DNA of 64,000 nucleotides, taken from the NCBI RefSeq assembly GCF_030283205.1, contig NZ_JASNWF010000022.1, positions 1 through 64,000 on the forward strand. Reading direction: 5' to 3'. Source of the DNA: Actinomadura opuntiae. GTDB taxonomy: Bacteria > Actinomycetota > Actinomycetes > Streptosporangiales > Streptosporangiaceae. This document shows, piece after piece, positions 10,301 to 38,662 of the stretch; position 1 is the stretch's first letter, and the number at the start of each line of letters is the position of its first letter. A program made the translations under genes and the position numbers. The notes beneath the pieces are model-generated. The model was not told the origin of the DNA, did not search any database, and worked only from the letters and a program-made list of their open reading frames with translations.

Positions 10301-13300
10301 GACTTCCAGGCCCCATTCCAGCCGGTTCGGGTCGAGGACGCGCTGGTACGGCTCGGTTCCGGCCATGGGGAAGACGGTGCGCAGCACCTCGTGCCGTCCG
10401 ACGACGTCGCGGAGCGCGGCGGCCAAGGCGGGCCGGTCCAGGTCGCCGGTCAGCCGCAGCACGACCGGGATGTTGTAGGTCGCGCCGGTCCCGTCCAGTT
10501 GCGCGACGAACCAGAGGCGGCGTTGCGCGAACGACAGCGGCACCCGGTCCGGGCGCTCCCGGGACGCCAGCGGCGGACGCGCCCCGGACGCGCCGCCGAG
10601 CCGTGCCGCGAGCGCGGCGGGTGTGGGCGCGTCGAACACCTCGCGGATGTCGAGGTCCGCGCCGAGCACCGCGCGGATCTTGCTGGCCAGCCGCACCGCC
10701 AGCAGCGAGTGTCCGCCGAGCGCGAAGAAGTCGTCGTCCACCCCGACCGACTCCAGCTCCAGCACCTGGGCGAACACCCCGCACAGCAGCTCTTCGCGGG
10801 GGTCGGCCGGGTCGCGGCCGTCCTGCGGACCGGTGGCGGCGTCGGGTGCCGGCAGGGCGTCGCGGTCGAGCTTGCCGTTCACGGTGAGCGGCAGCGCGTC
10901 CAACGCCACGAGAGCGGACGGCACCATGTACTCCGGCAGCCGCTCCGCCGCGTACGCCAGCACCGCCCGGGTGTCGAGGGCCGTGCCGTCCTCGGGGACG
11001 GCGTACGCGACGAGCCGGAGGCCGCCAGGGGTGTCGTCGCGCGCGACCACCGCGGCGCGGGCGACCGACGGATGCGCGGCCAGGACGGCCGCGACCTCGG
11101 CCGGTTCGATCCGGTGCCCGCGGATCTTGACCTGGTCGTCCGCGCGTCCCGCGAAGCGCAGCAGCCCGTCCGGCGTCCACCGGGCGCGGTCGCCGGTCCG
11201 GTAGAGGCGCGCGCCCGCCTTGCCGAACGGGTCGGCGACGAAGCGCTCGGCCGTCAGGGCGGGGCGGCCGAGGTAGCCGCGGGCCAGGCCCCGGCCGGCC
11301 ACGTAGAGCTCGCCCGTCACGCCCGGTGGGACGGGAGCCAGCCGCTCGTCCAGCACGTAGACGGCGGTGTCGAGCACGGGCGAGCCGATCGCGGCCTCCG
11401 CCGCGTCCGGGTCGCAGCGCCAGAGGGTGGCGTCCACGGTGGTCTCGGTCGGGCCGTAGGAGTCGAACATGCGCCGGCCCGGCGCCCAGCGCGCCAGGAC
11501 GTCCGGCGGGCACGCCTCGCCCGCCACGACCAGGACGGTCCCGGGATCGATCGACCCTTCGTCCAGGGTCGCCAGGACGCCGGGCGGCAGGGTGACGTGG
11601 GTGATCCGCCGGTCGGCGAGGAACCGGGGCAGCGCCGAGCCGAGACGGTCCCGCTCGGGGATCACCACGAGCGTCGCGCCCGCCAGCAGCGCCATCAGCC
11701 ATTCCCACCCGAAGGTGTCGAACCCCGCCGAGGCGAACTGGCCGACGCGGGCGCCCGGTCCCACGCCCAGATGGCGGACCTGCCCGGCGACCAGGCTCGC
11801 CACCCCGGCGTGGGACACCACGACGCCCTTGGGGCGGCCGGTCGACCCCGAGGTGTAGATCACGTAGGCGGGGTGCGCGGTCGAGAGCGGGCGCAGCCGG
11901 TCGGCGCCGGTGACCGGGTCCGGGCTCTCGGCGGACGAGGAGGCCCCGTCCACGGCGAGGACGCCGCCGGTTCCGGCCGGCAGGGCGGCCGCGGTCTCCG
12001 CCGTGACCAGCACCGCCGCCGGCCGGGCGTCCGCGAGCATGAACGCGATCCGTTCGGACGGGTATCCGGGATCGAGGGGGAGGTAGGCGCCGCCCGCCTT
12101 CCCGATCGCCAGCAGCGCCGCCATGAGGTCCGCGCCGCGCTCCATGCACACGGCGACGACCGACTCCGGCCCGACGCCCCGGCGGATGAGGAGCCGCGCC
12201 AGCCGGTTCGCGCGCGCGTCGAGATCGGCGTAGGACAGTTCGGCGCCGCCCGCCTCGACCGCCGTCGCGGCGGGACGGCGGGCCGCCTGCGCCTCGAACA
12301 GGTCCGGGATCGGCGCCGCGCGCACCCCGGTGGCGGTGTCGTTCCACTCCTCCAGGATCCGGTGCCGCTCGTCCGCACCGAGCACGTCGACCTCGGCGAG
12401 GCGCATGTCCGGGGCGGCGGTGACCTGGTCGAGCACCCGGGCCAGGCGTCCGGCGATCCCGGCGACGGACTCGCGGTCGAACAGGTCGGCGGCGCCGATC
12501 GCCGTTCCGCGCACGCCCGCCGGGGCGCCGCCCGCGTCGAACGCCTCTCCCACGAGCACGTCCAGGTCGAACTTCGCGGCGGCGCCGCCGACCGGCAGCG
12601 GTGCCGCCCGCAGGCCCGGCAGGTCGAGCACGGCCTCGGCGTTGTTCTGCAGCGTCAGCATGACCTGGAACAGGGCGTGCCGGGCGGTCGAGCGGGTCGG
12701 CGTGAGCTCCTCCACGAGCCGTTCGAACGGCACGTCCTGGTGCGCCAGCGCCGCGAGGCTCGTCTCCCGCACCCGGGCCAGCACCTCGCGGAACCCGGGG
12801 TCGCCTCCGAGGTCGGTACGGATGACCAGCGTGTTGACGAACGAGCCGACCAGGTCGTCCAGCGCGGCGTCGGTGCGGCCCGCGTTGGGCGAGCCGATCG
12901 GGACGTCCTCCCCCGCGCCGAGGCGGGACAGCAGCACCGCCATCGCGGCCTGCAGCACCATGAAGACCGTCACGCCCTCGGCGCGCGCCAGCGCCACCAG
13001 CCGCGCGTGCACCTCGGCGGGGATCTCCACCGGGACGCTGTGGCCCCGGTGCGAGGGCACCATCGGACGCGGGCGGTCCGCCGGGAGCCGCAGCTCCTCC
13101 GGAGCGCCCGCCAGCGCCGCGCGCCAATGGTCGGCCTGGGCCGAGATGAGGCTCTCCGGATCGTTCTCGTCACCGAGCAGGTCCCGCTGCCACAGCGCGT
13201 AGTCGGCGTACTGCACCGGCAGCGGCTCCCACGCCGGGGGGCGCCCCTCCAGGCGGGCGGCGTAGGCGACGGACAGGTCGCGGGCCAGCGGGCGCACGGA

Positions 13301-16300
13301 CCAGCCGTCGCCCGCGATGAGGTGGAACACCACGAGCAGGACCCGCTCGCCCGGCGCGGTCTCGAACAGCCGGGCCCGGATGGGGAGCTGCGTCGCGAGG
13401 TCGAACGGGAGCCCCGCCGCGTCGCCGACCGCGGCGTCCAGCGCGGCGGGGGCGACCTCGACGGTCTCGACGGCCCAGTCCAGGTCCGCGGCGTCCAGGA
13501 TCTGCTGGCGGGGCTCGCCGTCGTCGCAGGGGAAGACCGTCCGCAGGACCTCGTGCCGCCCGATGACGTCCCGGAACGCGGCGTCCAGCGCCGCCGCGTC
13601 CAGGTCGCCGGTGAGGCGGAGCGCGATCGGCACGTTGTAGGTGGCGCTCGGCCCTTCCATCTGCCCGATGAACCACTGGCGGCGCTGCGCGAACGACAGC
13701 GGCACGCGCTCCGGCCGGTGTCGCGGTGTCAGGGCCGCGCGGGCCCGCGCGGCGCCGCCGAGCCGCGCCGCCAGCGACGCCACCGTCGGCGCCTCGAACA
13801 GCGCGGCGAGCGCGACCTCGACGCCCAGCACCGCCCGGATCCGGCTGATCAGCCGGACCGCCAGCAGCGAGTGGCCGCCGAGGGCGAAGAAGTCGTCGTC
13901 CACCCCCACCCGGTCCACGCCGAGGATCTCGGCGAACGCCCCGCACAGCAGCTCCTCCCGGGCGTCGGCCGGGCCCCGTCCCGCCCCGGCCGCGTACTCG
14001 GGGGCGGGCAGCGCGGCGCGGTCGAGCTTGCCGTTGACCGTCAGCGGCAGCGCGTCCAGCGCCACCACCGCGGCCGGGACCATGTGCACGGGGAGCCGTC
14101 CGGCCGCGAAGGTCCGCACGTCCCGGCCGAGGTCGCCGCCGGTCCCGCCGGACGCGTCGGGTGCGACGACATAGGCGACGAGCCGCACGTCGCCGGGCGC
14201 GTCCTCGCGGGCGACCACCTCGGCCTGCGCCACCGCGGGATGCGCCGCGACCGCGGCCGCGACCTCCCCCGGCTCGATCCGGAACCCGCGGACCTGCACC
14301 TGGTCGTCCACCCGCCCCGCGAAGACCAGCCGGCCCGTCGCGTCCCAGCGGGCCCGGTCGCCCGTCCGGTACATGCGCGCCCCGGGCCGGAACGGGCACG
14401 CCACGAACCGCTCGCCCGTCAGCGCGGCCCGCCCGAGGTAGCCGCGCGAGACCTGGTCTCCGGTGACATAGATCTCGCCCGCGACGCCGACCGGCGCCGG
14501 GCGCAGCCACTCGTCCAGGACGAACACGCCCACGCCAGGCAGGCCCCGTCCCACGACGCCGCCGGCGGACCCGGTTCCCAGCTCATGGAACGACACGTGC
14601 ACGGTGGTCTCGGTGATGCCGTACATGTTCACCAGCCGCACCGCTTCGTCGCCGCGCTCCCACCACGAGGACAACCGCGCCGGGTCCAGCGCCTCGCCGC
14701 CGAACACGACCGTCCGCACGTCCCCGAGCGCCCCTGCTCCGGGCGGGAGGACGCTCAGCAGCTGGTAGAACGCCGACGGCGTCTGGCTCAGCATCGTGAC
14801 GCCCTCGCGCACCAGCAGCCCGGCGAACTCCTCCGGCGACCGCGACGTCTCGAACGGCACCACGACGACCCGCCCGCCGTGCAGCAGCGCGCCCCACAGT
14901 TCCCAGACCGAGAAGTCGAACGCGAACGAGTGGAACCAGCTCCACACGTCCTCGCCGGAGAACGCGAACAGGGGCCGCGCCTGGGCGAACAGGCCCGTGA
15001 CGTTGCGGTGCGAGACCACCGCGCCCTTGGGCCGGCCCGTGGACCCGGAGGTGTAGATCACGTACGCCGCGTTGTCCGGACGGACCGGAGCGGGCCCCAT
15101 CGGCGCCGCGTCCATCCCGGCGAGAGCCCGGGCGGTGTCCGGATCGTCGAGGACGAGCGGTTCGGCCGTGCAGCCCGCCAGCCGGTCCGCGAGGCCGCCG
15201 GAGGTCACGATCTGGGACGCGCCGGCGTCGGCCGCCGTGAACTCCAGCCGTTCGGCCGGGTACGCCGGATCGAGCGGCAGGTAGGCCGCACCCGCCTTCA
15301 CCACCGCCAGCATCGCCGCGACGGCGTCCACACCGCGTTCCAGGCAGATGCCCACGACCGACTCCGCGCCCGCCCCCCGCGCCGCGAGCGACCGGGCCAG
15401 CCGGTTCGCGCGGGCGTCCAGGTCCGCGTACGTCACCCGTTCGGTGCCCGACACCACCGCGACGGCGCCGGGGGTCCGCGCCGCCTGCGCCTCGAACAGC
15501 TCGGGAAGGGTCGCCGCGGCGGCCGCCACGCCCGGGTCGTTCCACTCCTCGATCACGCGGCGGTGCTCGTCGGCGTCCAGGACGTCGAACGCGCCGAGGC
15601 GGCCGGCCGGGTCGGCGGTGACGGTGTCCAGCAGCCGGACGAACAGGCCCGCGATCCGCGCGACGGTCTCCGGTTCGAACAGGTCGGCCGCGCCCACGAT
15701 CCGGCCGCCGAGCCCGGTCGGCGCCCCCCGCTCGTCGAAGGTCTCCCCCACGAGCACGTCCAGGTCGAACTTCGCCGCCTGACCCGCCGGATCCGCTCCC
15801 TCGGCGCGCACGCCCGGCAGGTCGAGGACCGCCTCGGCGTTGTTCTGCAGCATCAGCATGACCTGGAACAGCGGGTGGCGCGCCCGGGAGCGGGCCGGGG
15901 ACAGCTCCTCGACGAGGCGCTCGAACGGGACGTCCTGGTGGGCCAGCGCGGTGAGGCAGGTCTCCCGGACGCGGGCGAGCACGTCGCGGAAGGCCGGGTC
16001 GCCGGACACGTCGGTGCGGATCACGCAGGTGTTGACGAAGAACCCGACGAGATCGTCCAGCGCCTCGTCCGAGCGGCCGGCCACCACCGACCCGATCGGG
16101 AGGTCCGTGCCCGCGCCGAGCCGCGACAGCAGCACCGCGAGGGCGGCGTGCAGCGCCATGAACGTGGTGACGCCCTCGGCCCGCGCCAGCTCGGCCAGAC
16201 GGCGGTGCACCTCGGCGGGGACGTGCAGCGGAACGCTGTGGCCCCGGTACGAGCCGACGGCCGGACGCGGGTGGTCGGCCGGAAGCTCCAGCTCCTCCGG

Positions 16301-19300
16301 CGCTCCGGCGAGGGCGTCGCGCCAGTGGGCGACCTGCCGGGAGACCAGGCTGCCGGGGTCGTCCTCGGCGCCCAGCATCTCGCGCTGCCAGAGGGTGTAG
16401 TCGGCGTACTGCACCGGCAACGGCTCCCACCCCGGCGCCGTCCCCTCGCACCGCGCCGCGTAGGCGGCGGACAGGTCCCGCCCGAGCGGCGTCCACGACC
16501 AGCCGTCCCCGACGATGTGGTGCACGACGACGACCAGCCGGTGCTCGGTCGACCCGTCGGAGAACAGCCAGGCCCGGATCGGCACCTCGCGAGCGAGGTC
16601 GAAGGTGTACCCGACCGCCTCGGCGACCGATTCCGCGGTCGCGGGGCCCGCGACGATCATCTCCCAGTCGAGCGCCTCCGGGGCCAGGATGTGCTGACAG
16701 GGCTCGCCGCCGTCCTCGGGGAACACCGTCCGCAGCACCTCGTGCCGCTCGACGACGTCGCGCAGCGCGGCGCCCAACGCCTCTCGGTCGACCTCGCCCG
16801 TCAGCCGCAGGACGGCCGGGATGTTGTAGGCGGCACTGGGCCCTTCGAGCTGGGAGATGAACCACAGCCGCCGCTGCCCGTGGGACAGGGGGATCCGCTC
16901 GGGCCGCGGCCGGGCGGTCAGCGGCGCGCGCCGCGGGCCCGCACCGTCCAGCCGCAGGGCCAGTTCCGCGACGGTGGGGGCCTCGAAGAGGGTGCGGACC
17001 TCGACCTCCACCCCGAGCATCGTCCGCACGCGGCTGACCAGCCGCACCGCCAGCAGCGAATGCCCGCCGAGCGCGAAGAAGTCGTCCTCGACCCCCACCC
17101 GGTCCAGGCCGAGGACCTCGGCGAACGCCAGGCAGAGCAGCTCTTCCCGGACGCCGGCCGCGCGCCGTCCCGAACCGGCGCGCCCGGCGAAGTCGGGGTC
17201 GGGCAGCGCCCGGCGGTCCAGCTTGCCGTTGGAGGCCAGCGGCAACTCGGGCAGCACCACCACCGCGGCCGGGACCATGGGCTCGGGCAGGCGGCCGGCC
17301 ACGAACTCCCGGAGCCCTTCGACCTGCGCGCCGTCCTCGGTGACGACGTAGGCGACGAGGGCGTCGCGGCGCGCCGCGACGGCGGCCCGGGCCACGCCGG
17401 GATGGGCCAGCAGCGCCGCCTCCACCTCGCCCGGCTCGACGCGGAACCCCCGCACCTTGACCTGGTCGTCGACCCGCCCGAGGAAGACGATCTCGCCGTC
17501 GCGGGTCCATTTCACCCGGTCGCCCGTGCGGTACATCCGCGCGCCGGGCGCGAACGGGCAGGCCACGAACCGCTCCGCGGTCAGCCCCGGCCGTCCGACG
17601 TACCCGCGCGCGACCTGTGCCCCGGTGACGTACAGCTCCCCGGGGACCCCGACCGGCACCGGACGCAGGGACGCGTCCAGGACGTAGCACGCGGTGTTGG
17701 CCACGGGTGACCCCACGGGCACCCTGTCGCCGCCGGTCAGGCGGGTCGTGGCGACGCCGATGGTCGCCTCGGTCGGCCCGTAGTGGTTGAACACGCGGCA
17801 GCCGCCGCCCACCAGTTCCCGCACCAGTTCCGGGGAGGCGGCCTCGCCCCCGAGGACGAGGGAGCGGGCCGGGAGCACGGCGGAGGCGCCCAGCGCCGCC
17901 AGATGCGACGGCACCACCTTCATGAACTCGATGGCATGCGCCCGGACGTAGGCGGCGACGGCGTCCGGGTCGGTGGCGGCGTCCTCGTCCAGGACATGCA
18001 GCTCACCGCCCTTCGCCAGCGCCGCGAACAGGACCGTGTTCCCCAGGTCCGTCGCCTGCGCCTGCAACAGCAGGTACCGGCCCGGACCGAACCCGACCCG
18101 CTCCGGGACCGACGACACGTAGTTCGCCACCGCGCCGTGCGTGGCCGCCACGCCCTTGGGGCGGCCCGTCGAGCCCGAGGTGTAGATGACGTACGCGGTC
18201 CCGTCCGCGTGGGCCTCCGCCTCCGGTGCGCAGGCCGGTGCCCGCTCGATCTGCGTTCGCGTGAGCGGATCGTCCAACGCCAGCGTCCGGGCCCGGCCCG
18301 CGGGCAGCCCGTCGGCCACCTCGTCGGTCGTCAGCACCAGCGCGGCGCGCGCGTCCGCGAGCATGAACGCGATCCGCTCCCCGGGTTGCGCGGGGTCCAT
18401 CGGCAGGTACGCCGCGCCCGCCTTCCACACCGCGAGGATCGCCGTGACGAGGTCGGCGCCGCGGGGAAGGCAGAGGGCCACCACCGTCTCCGGCCCGGCC
18501 CCCTGGGCGATCAGGAAGTGCGCCAGCCGGTTCGCGCGCACCTCCAGCTCCGCGAAGGGCACCTGCTCCCCGCCCGCGACGAGGACGGACCCGTCGTCCA
18601 GATGGGTCCGGAACAGCTCCGTCAGGGGACGCGCGGGCGCCTGCCCCCGCGTCGCGTTCCACTCCACCAGCACGCGGTGCCGATCGGCCTCCGGCAGCAC
18701 CTCCACCGCGCTCAGCGCCACTGCGGGGTCGGCCGACACCGCCTCCAGCAGGCGCGCCCACGCCGCGGCGATCCAGGACGCCCACACCTCGTCGAACAGC
18801 GCCGCCGAGACCTTGACCGTGCCGCGGACGCCGCCCGGCTCGCCCTGCTCGCCGAACGTCTCACCGACCAGGACGTCCAGGTCGAACTTGGCCGCCGTCC
18901 AGGAGCCCGCGGACAGTTCCGGCGCGGCCCGGACGGTCACGCCGGGCAGCTCCAGGGCCGCGTCCACGGTGTTCTGCATCGTGAGGACGACCTGGAACAG
19001 CGGGTGCCGGGCCATCGACCGCGACGGCGCCAGCTCCTCCACCAGCCGCTCGAACGGCACGTCCTGATGCGCCAGTCCCGCAAGGCTCCGCTCCCGGACC
19101 CGCCGCAGGACCTCGCGGAAGGACGGGTCGCCCGACAGGTCCGTCCGGACCACCAGCGTGTTCACGAAGGAGCCGACGAGGTCGTCGAGGGCCTCGTCGT
19201 TGCGGCCGGCGTTCGCCGAACCGATCGGGACGTCCGTGCCCGCGCCCAGCCTGGACAGCAGCATCGCCAGCGCGCCCTGGAACACCATGAACAAGGTCGC

Positions 19301-21912
19301 GCCCTCGGCCCGCGCCACCTCCAGCAACCGCGCGTGCACGTCCGCCGGCAGCTCGAACCACGCACTGTGCCCCTCGTGGGACGCGGCGGCGGGGCGCGGC
19401 CGGTCGAAGGGGAGGCCCAGTTCCTCCGGGACGCCCGCCAGCGCGTTCCGCCAGAAGTCCACCTGGCGCGAGATCAGGCTGCCCGGATCGGACTCCTCGC
19501 CCAGCAGTTCCCGCTGCCACAACGCGTAGTCCGCGTACTGCACCGGCAGCGGCTCCCACGCCGGAGCGCGGCCCGCGCGGCGTGCCGTGTACGCCGCCGA
19601 CAGGTCCCGGGCCAGCGGGTCCATGGACCAGCCGTCGCCCGCGATGTGGTGGACGGTCACGACCAGCAGCAGGTCGTCCGGGCCGCCGTCGAACAGCCGG
19701 GCGCGGATCGGGATCTCCGCCGACAGGTCGAACGCGTACGCCGCCGCGGCCGCCGCGGCCGCCGCCTGCTCCTGCCGGGGGACCTCCTCGGTCGTCAGCT
19801 CCCAGGACAGCTCGTCCGGGTCGAGGATCCGCTGGTACGGCTCTCCGTCCACGGTCGCGATCACGGTACGGAGCACCTCGTGCCGGGCGATCACGTCGCG
19901 GAACGCGGCGCCGAGCGCGGCCGGGTCCACGCGCCCCGACAGGCGCAGCGCGACCGGGACGTTGTAGGTGGGGCTCGGCCCCTCCAGTTGGCCGAGGAAC
20001 CAGAGGCGGCGCTGGGTGAACGACAGGGGCGGCCGTTCGGGCCGCTCGACCGCGGTGAGGGCGGTCCGGGCCCGGTCCGCGCCGGACAGCCGCTCGGCGA
20101 ACCCGGCCGCGGTCGGCGCCTCGAACACCGCGCGCAGCGGGATCTCCACGCCCAGCGCCGCCCGCATCCGGCTCACCAGCCGCGTCGCCAGCAGCGAATG
20201 ACCGCCCAGGGCGAAGAAGTCGTCGTCCACCCCCACCCGGTCCACCCCGAGGACCTGGGCGAACATTCCGCACACCAGTTCCTCGAGCTCCGACGACGCG
20301 CGGCGGCCGCCCCGGGCCCGCGCCGGCCCGGGAGCCGGCAGCGCCGCCACGTCGACCTTTCCGTTGGCGGTCAGCGGCAGTTCCGGCAGCTCCACCCACG
20401 CACCGGGAACCATCGACTCCGGCAGCGCCTCCCGGACGAACGCCCGCAGTTCGTCCGCGTCCACCACCGCACCCGGGGCGGGCACCACGTACGCGACCAG
20501 GCGGCGACCGGCCCGCTCGCCGCGCGGCCGCGCCGCTTCGGCGAGGCGCGACCTGGACGCCCCGATCTCCTGCAGGTCGCGGCCGTCGAGGATCGAGGGC
20601 TCGCGGACGGGTGCGTCCGGAGCGGCCGTGAGCAGGTCCAGCGCCCGCGGCAGCCGCTCCGCCACCCGCCGCACCGACGCCGGGTCGAACAGGTCGGCGG
20701 ACCCGATCACCAGCCCGGTCAGCCCGGCCGGGGCGCCGTCGGCGCCGAACGCCTCGGTGGCGAGGACGTCCAGGTCGAACCGGGCCGTCGCCATCGCGAC
20801 CGGCACCGGCTCGGCCCGCAGCCCGGGCAGCCGGGCGGCGGCCTCGTCGGTGTTCTGCAGGGTCAGCATCACCTGGAACAGCGGGTTCCGCGACAGCGAG
20901 CGGCTCGGCGCCAGCTCCTCCACGAGCCGCTCGAACGGCACGTCCTGATGGTCGAACGCCGACAGGCCCGTCTCCCCGACGCGGGCGAGCACCTCCCGGA
21001 AGGTGGGGTCGCCGGACAGGTCGGTGCGCAGGACCAGCGTGTTGACGAAGAACCCGACCAGGTCCTCCAACGCCGGTTCCGTGCGCCCCGCCACGTCCGT
21101 CCCGATCGGGACGTCCTCGCCCGCCCCCAGCCGCGACAGCAGCACCGCGAGCGCCGCCTGGAGCACCATGAACACGGTGACGCCCTCGGCCTGCGCCAGC
21201 TCGACCACCCGCGCGTGCACCTCGGCGGGGACGTCCAGCGGCACGCGATGCCCCCGGTACGACGCGGCGGCGGGGCGAGGACGGTCGAACGGCAGGTCCA
21301 GCTCCTCGGGGGCGCCCGCCAGCGCCTCGCGCCAGAACGTGAGCTGACGTGACATCAGGCTGTCCGGATCGTCCGCGTCACCCAGCAGTTCCCGCTGCCA
21401 CAACGCGTAGTCCGCATACTGCACCGGCAGGGGCTCCCACGCGGGGCCGCGGCCGGAGCACCGCGCCTCGTACGCGGTCGCCAGGTCGCGGGCCAGCGGC
21501 CCCATGGACCAGCCGTCCCCGGCGATGTGGTGCACGACGATCAGCAGCGCCCACTCCTGCGGCCCCACCCGGAACAGCGACGCCCGGAGAGGCGCGTCGC
21601 GGCCCAGGTCGAAGGGCCGCCGCGCCTCGGCGGTGAGCGCGGCGTCGAGTCCCGCCGCGGCGACGTCGGCGCGGGCGAGCTCCCACCCCAGCTCCTCCAC
21701 GCTCAGGATGCGCTGGCCCGGCTCGCCGTCCTCGGTGGCGAACACCGTCCGCAGCACCTCGTGCCGCTCCAGGACGTCGCGGAACGCCGCGTCCAGCGCG
21801 CTCACGTCGAGACGTCCGGTCAGCCGCACCGCCACCGGCAGGTTGTAGGTCGAGCCCGGCCCTTCGAGCTGGGCGACGAACCACAGCCGGCGCTGGGCGA
21901 ACGACAACGGAA

Positions 21913-21916
<4 letters not shown>
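7388..21916 (-). CDS. NRPS2 (modules 6-10), 4842 residues
   Basis: Five-module synthetase. ATG 21916 overlaps the NRPS1 stop as ATGA and follows GGGAGGGAG, so translation is coupled. Layout by nucleotide: C6 21916-20580, residual A tail and T6 20510-20080; C7-A7-T7 20040-16940; C8-A8-T8 16920-13770; C9-A9-T9 13720-10590; C10-A10-T10 10560-7430. Pocket readings: A7 DLTKVGHIG (Asp); A8 DFWSVGMVH (Thr-like); A9 DTWTVASVD (unclear); A10 DLTKVGEVG (Asn). Module 6 has no A core. C9 reads FHLIAGDG, with Leu for the second, catalytic His of HHxxxDG; C6, C7, C8 and C10 are intact. All T domains have GGHS. There are no E domains and no TE, so the chain passes to NRPS3. Substrate calls are my own manual readings. 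Confidence 0.97.
20330..20580 (-). other. Residual A-domain tail in A-less module 6
   Basis: In module 6 the C domain is followed almost directly by the last part of an A domain: a LVAYVVP strand, an ESMVP turn and the A10 lysine motif [10 protein letters not shown], then T6. Everything from the A1 to A8 motifs (roughly 400 residues) is missing, including the ATP site and substrate pocket. T6 keeps its phosphopantetheine Ser (GGHS). The module must be loaded from outside, skipped or inactive. Ramoplanin synthetase is a precedent, having an A-less module served by a separate A-T protein. Confidence 0.85.
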
Positions 21917-37563
<15,647 letters not shown>

Positions 37564-37710
37564 CCCAATTCGAGCCAACGAGCACAGGTCACGCCGATCG
37601 CGGGCGCCGCGGCACCGTCCACCCAGTCGACAGCAGCGCACTATGCCGCAGAGCCGCGCCGTGGATCAATGGTCCGGAACGCGCCTGCTCCACCGGCCGG
37701 GAAATCCGGC

Positions 37711-37740
37711 GTTCAACCGCGGCGGGAAAACCAGTTGAAC
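37711..37740. promoter_or_regulatory. StrR-like operator, site 3
   Basis: Inverted repeat GTTCAACCG, 12 bp, CAGTTGAAC in the 313-bp divergent region between NRPS1 and the Cys-thioesterase operon. It lies about 150 bp from either start and could serve both promoters. No other feature was recognised in this intergenic stretch. Confidence 0.6.
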
Positions 37741-37876
37741 GGTCCCTCGCGGGAGAAATCAGAATCTTGACGGCCCCCCTTGGACCATGCCAGCGTGCCT
37801 CCGACCCGGGCCGTCCGCCAGCGCCGGAAAAACGGCCCCGGGAAGGGAATTCCAACCGTGTGGTGAGGCATCTCCA

Positions 37877-38662
37877 TTGAGCCAGACGTGGACCACCATC
37901 AGCGACGGCGGACCGGAGCGGCCCGCCGTGCTCGCCGTCGACTTCGACGCCACCGGCCGCGCGGAGGCCACGTTCCGCGAACTGGTGGAGTCGTTCACCG
38001 CCGCCCTCCCCGTACGCCTGTGCGGGCAGCCGCCCGCAGGCCACCGCGAGGACCTTCCCCCGGCCGCCTACCTCGACTGGTGGGCGGACGGCGCCCCGGA
38101 ACGCGTCGGCGCCGTCCTGGGGTACTGCGCGGGCTCCCTGTTCGCCTGCGCCCTCGCGGACGTGCTCGCCGAACGCCGGGGGTCGCGTCCGGCCGTCGTG
38201 CTCTTCAACCCGGGCCGGCCCGACGTGCGGACGATCCGGCGGGACTTCGACGGGATCGTCGGCACGATGCCCGCCCTGGAGCCCCGGGAGCGGGCAGCGT
38301 TCCATGCCCGGGCCGCCGACCTGGCCGCGGGCACCCCGGACGCGTTCGACGAGGTGGCCGACGCGATCCTCGGCCTGTACGGCGAGGCGAGCCGCCTGGC
38401 CTTCCGGCGCGCGGGCGTCGACGACGATGTCGGCGCGGAGCTGGTCGCGGTCTTCCGCTCGTACGTGTCGTACCTCCGCGCCGCGCGCCGGATCGAGTAC
38501 CGGCCGGAATGGGCGGCGGAGACGACGCTGGTCTCCAGGGACCACGCGCCGGGCCCGGAGTTCGGCCGCACCCCGATCTGGGCGGGCAGCGGCCGCGACC
38601 GGCTGCTGGCCGACCCCGACGTGGCCGCCGCCGTGCACCGGCTCCTGAGTACGGCGTCATGA
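37877..38662 (+). CDS. Thioesterase-like aminoacyltransferase with Cys nucleophile
   Basis: A 261-residue alpha/beta-hydrolase-like protein. The nucleophile elbow reads GYCAGS, with Cys84 where thioesterases normally have Ser; a possible catalytic His is His223 (SRDHAPG). In the SyrC and CmaE families a Cys nucleophile marks enzymes that shuttle an aminoacyl group between two carrier proteins rather than hydrolysing it. The TTG start at 37877 follows GTGAGG at 8-bp spacing; an upstream in-frame ATG at 37787 lacks such a site. The stop overlaps the next gene as ATGA. Context supports a transfer role: the next genes are a free-standing A-T didomain and an oxygenase, and NRPS1 and NRPS2 each contain a module lacking a working A domain. 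Ordinary editing thioesterase is the alternative. Confidence 0.8.
   Translation: MSQTWTTISDGGPERPAVLAVDFDATGRAEATFRELVESFTAALPVRLCGQPPAGHREDLPPAAYLDWWADGAPERVGAVLGYCAGSLFACALADVLAERRGSRPAVVLFNPGRPDVRTIRRDFDGIVGTMPALEPRERAAFHARAADLAAGTPDAFDEVADAILGLYGEASRLAFRRAGVDDDVGAELVAVFRSYVSYLRAARRIEYRPEWAAETTLVSRDHAPGPEFGRTPIWAGSGRDRLLADPDVAAAVHRLLSTAS

Noticed and set aside
10157-17710. A 2517-codon open frame on the plus strand
   Set aside because: It is antisense to NRPS2, rich in Arg/Gly/His/Gln without any domain, and mirrors the codon bias of the real gene. The same holds for the long plus-strand frames at 25657-37770, 24-5075 and 17783-21352.
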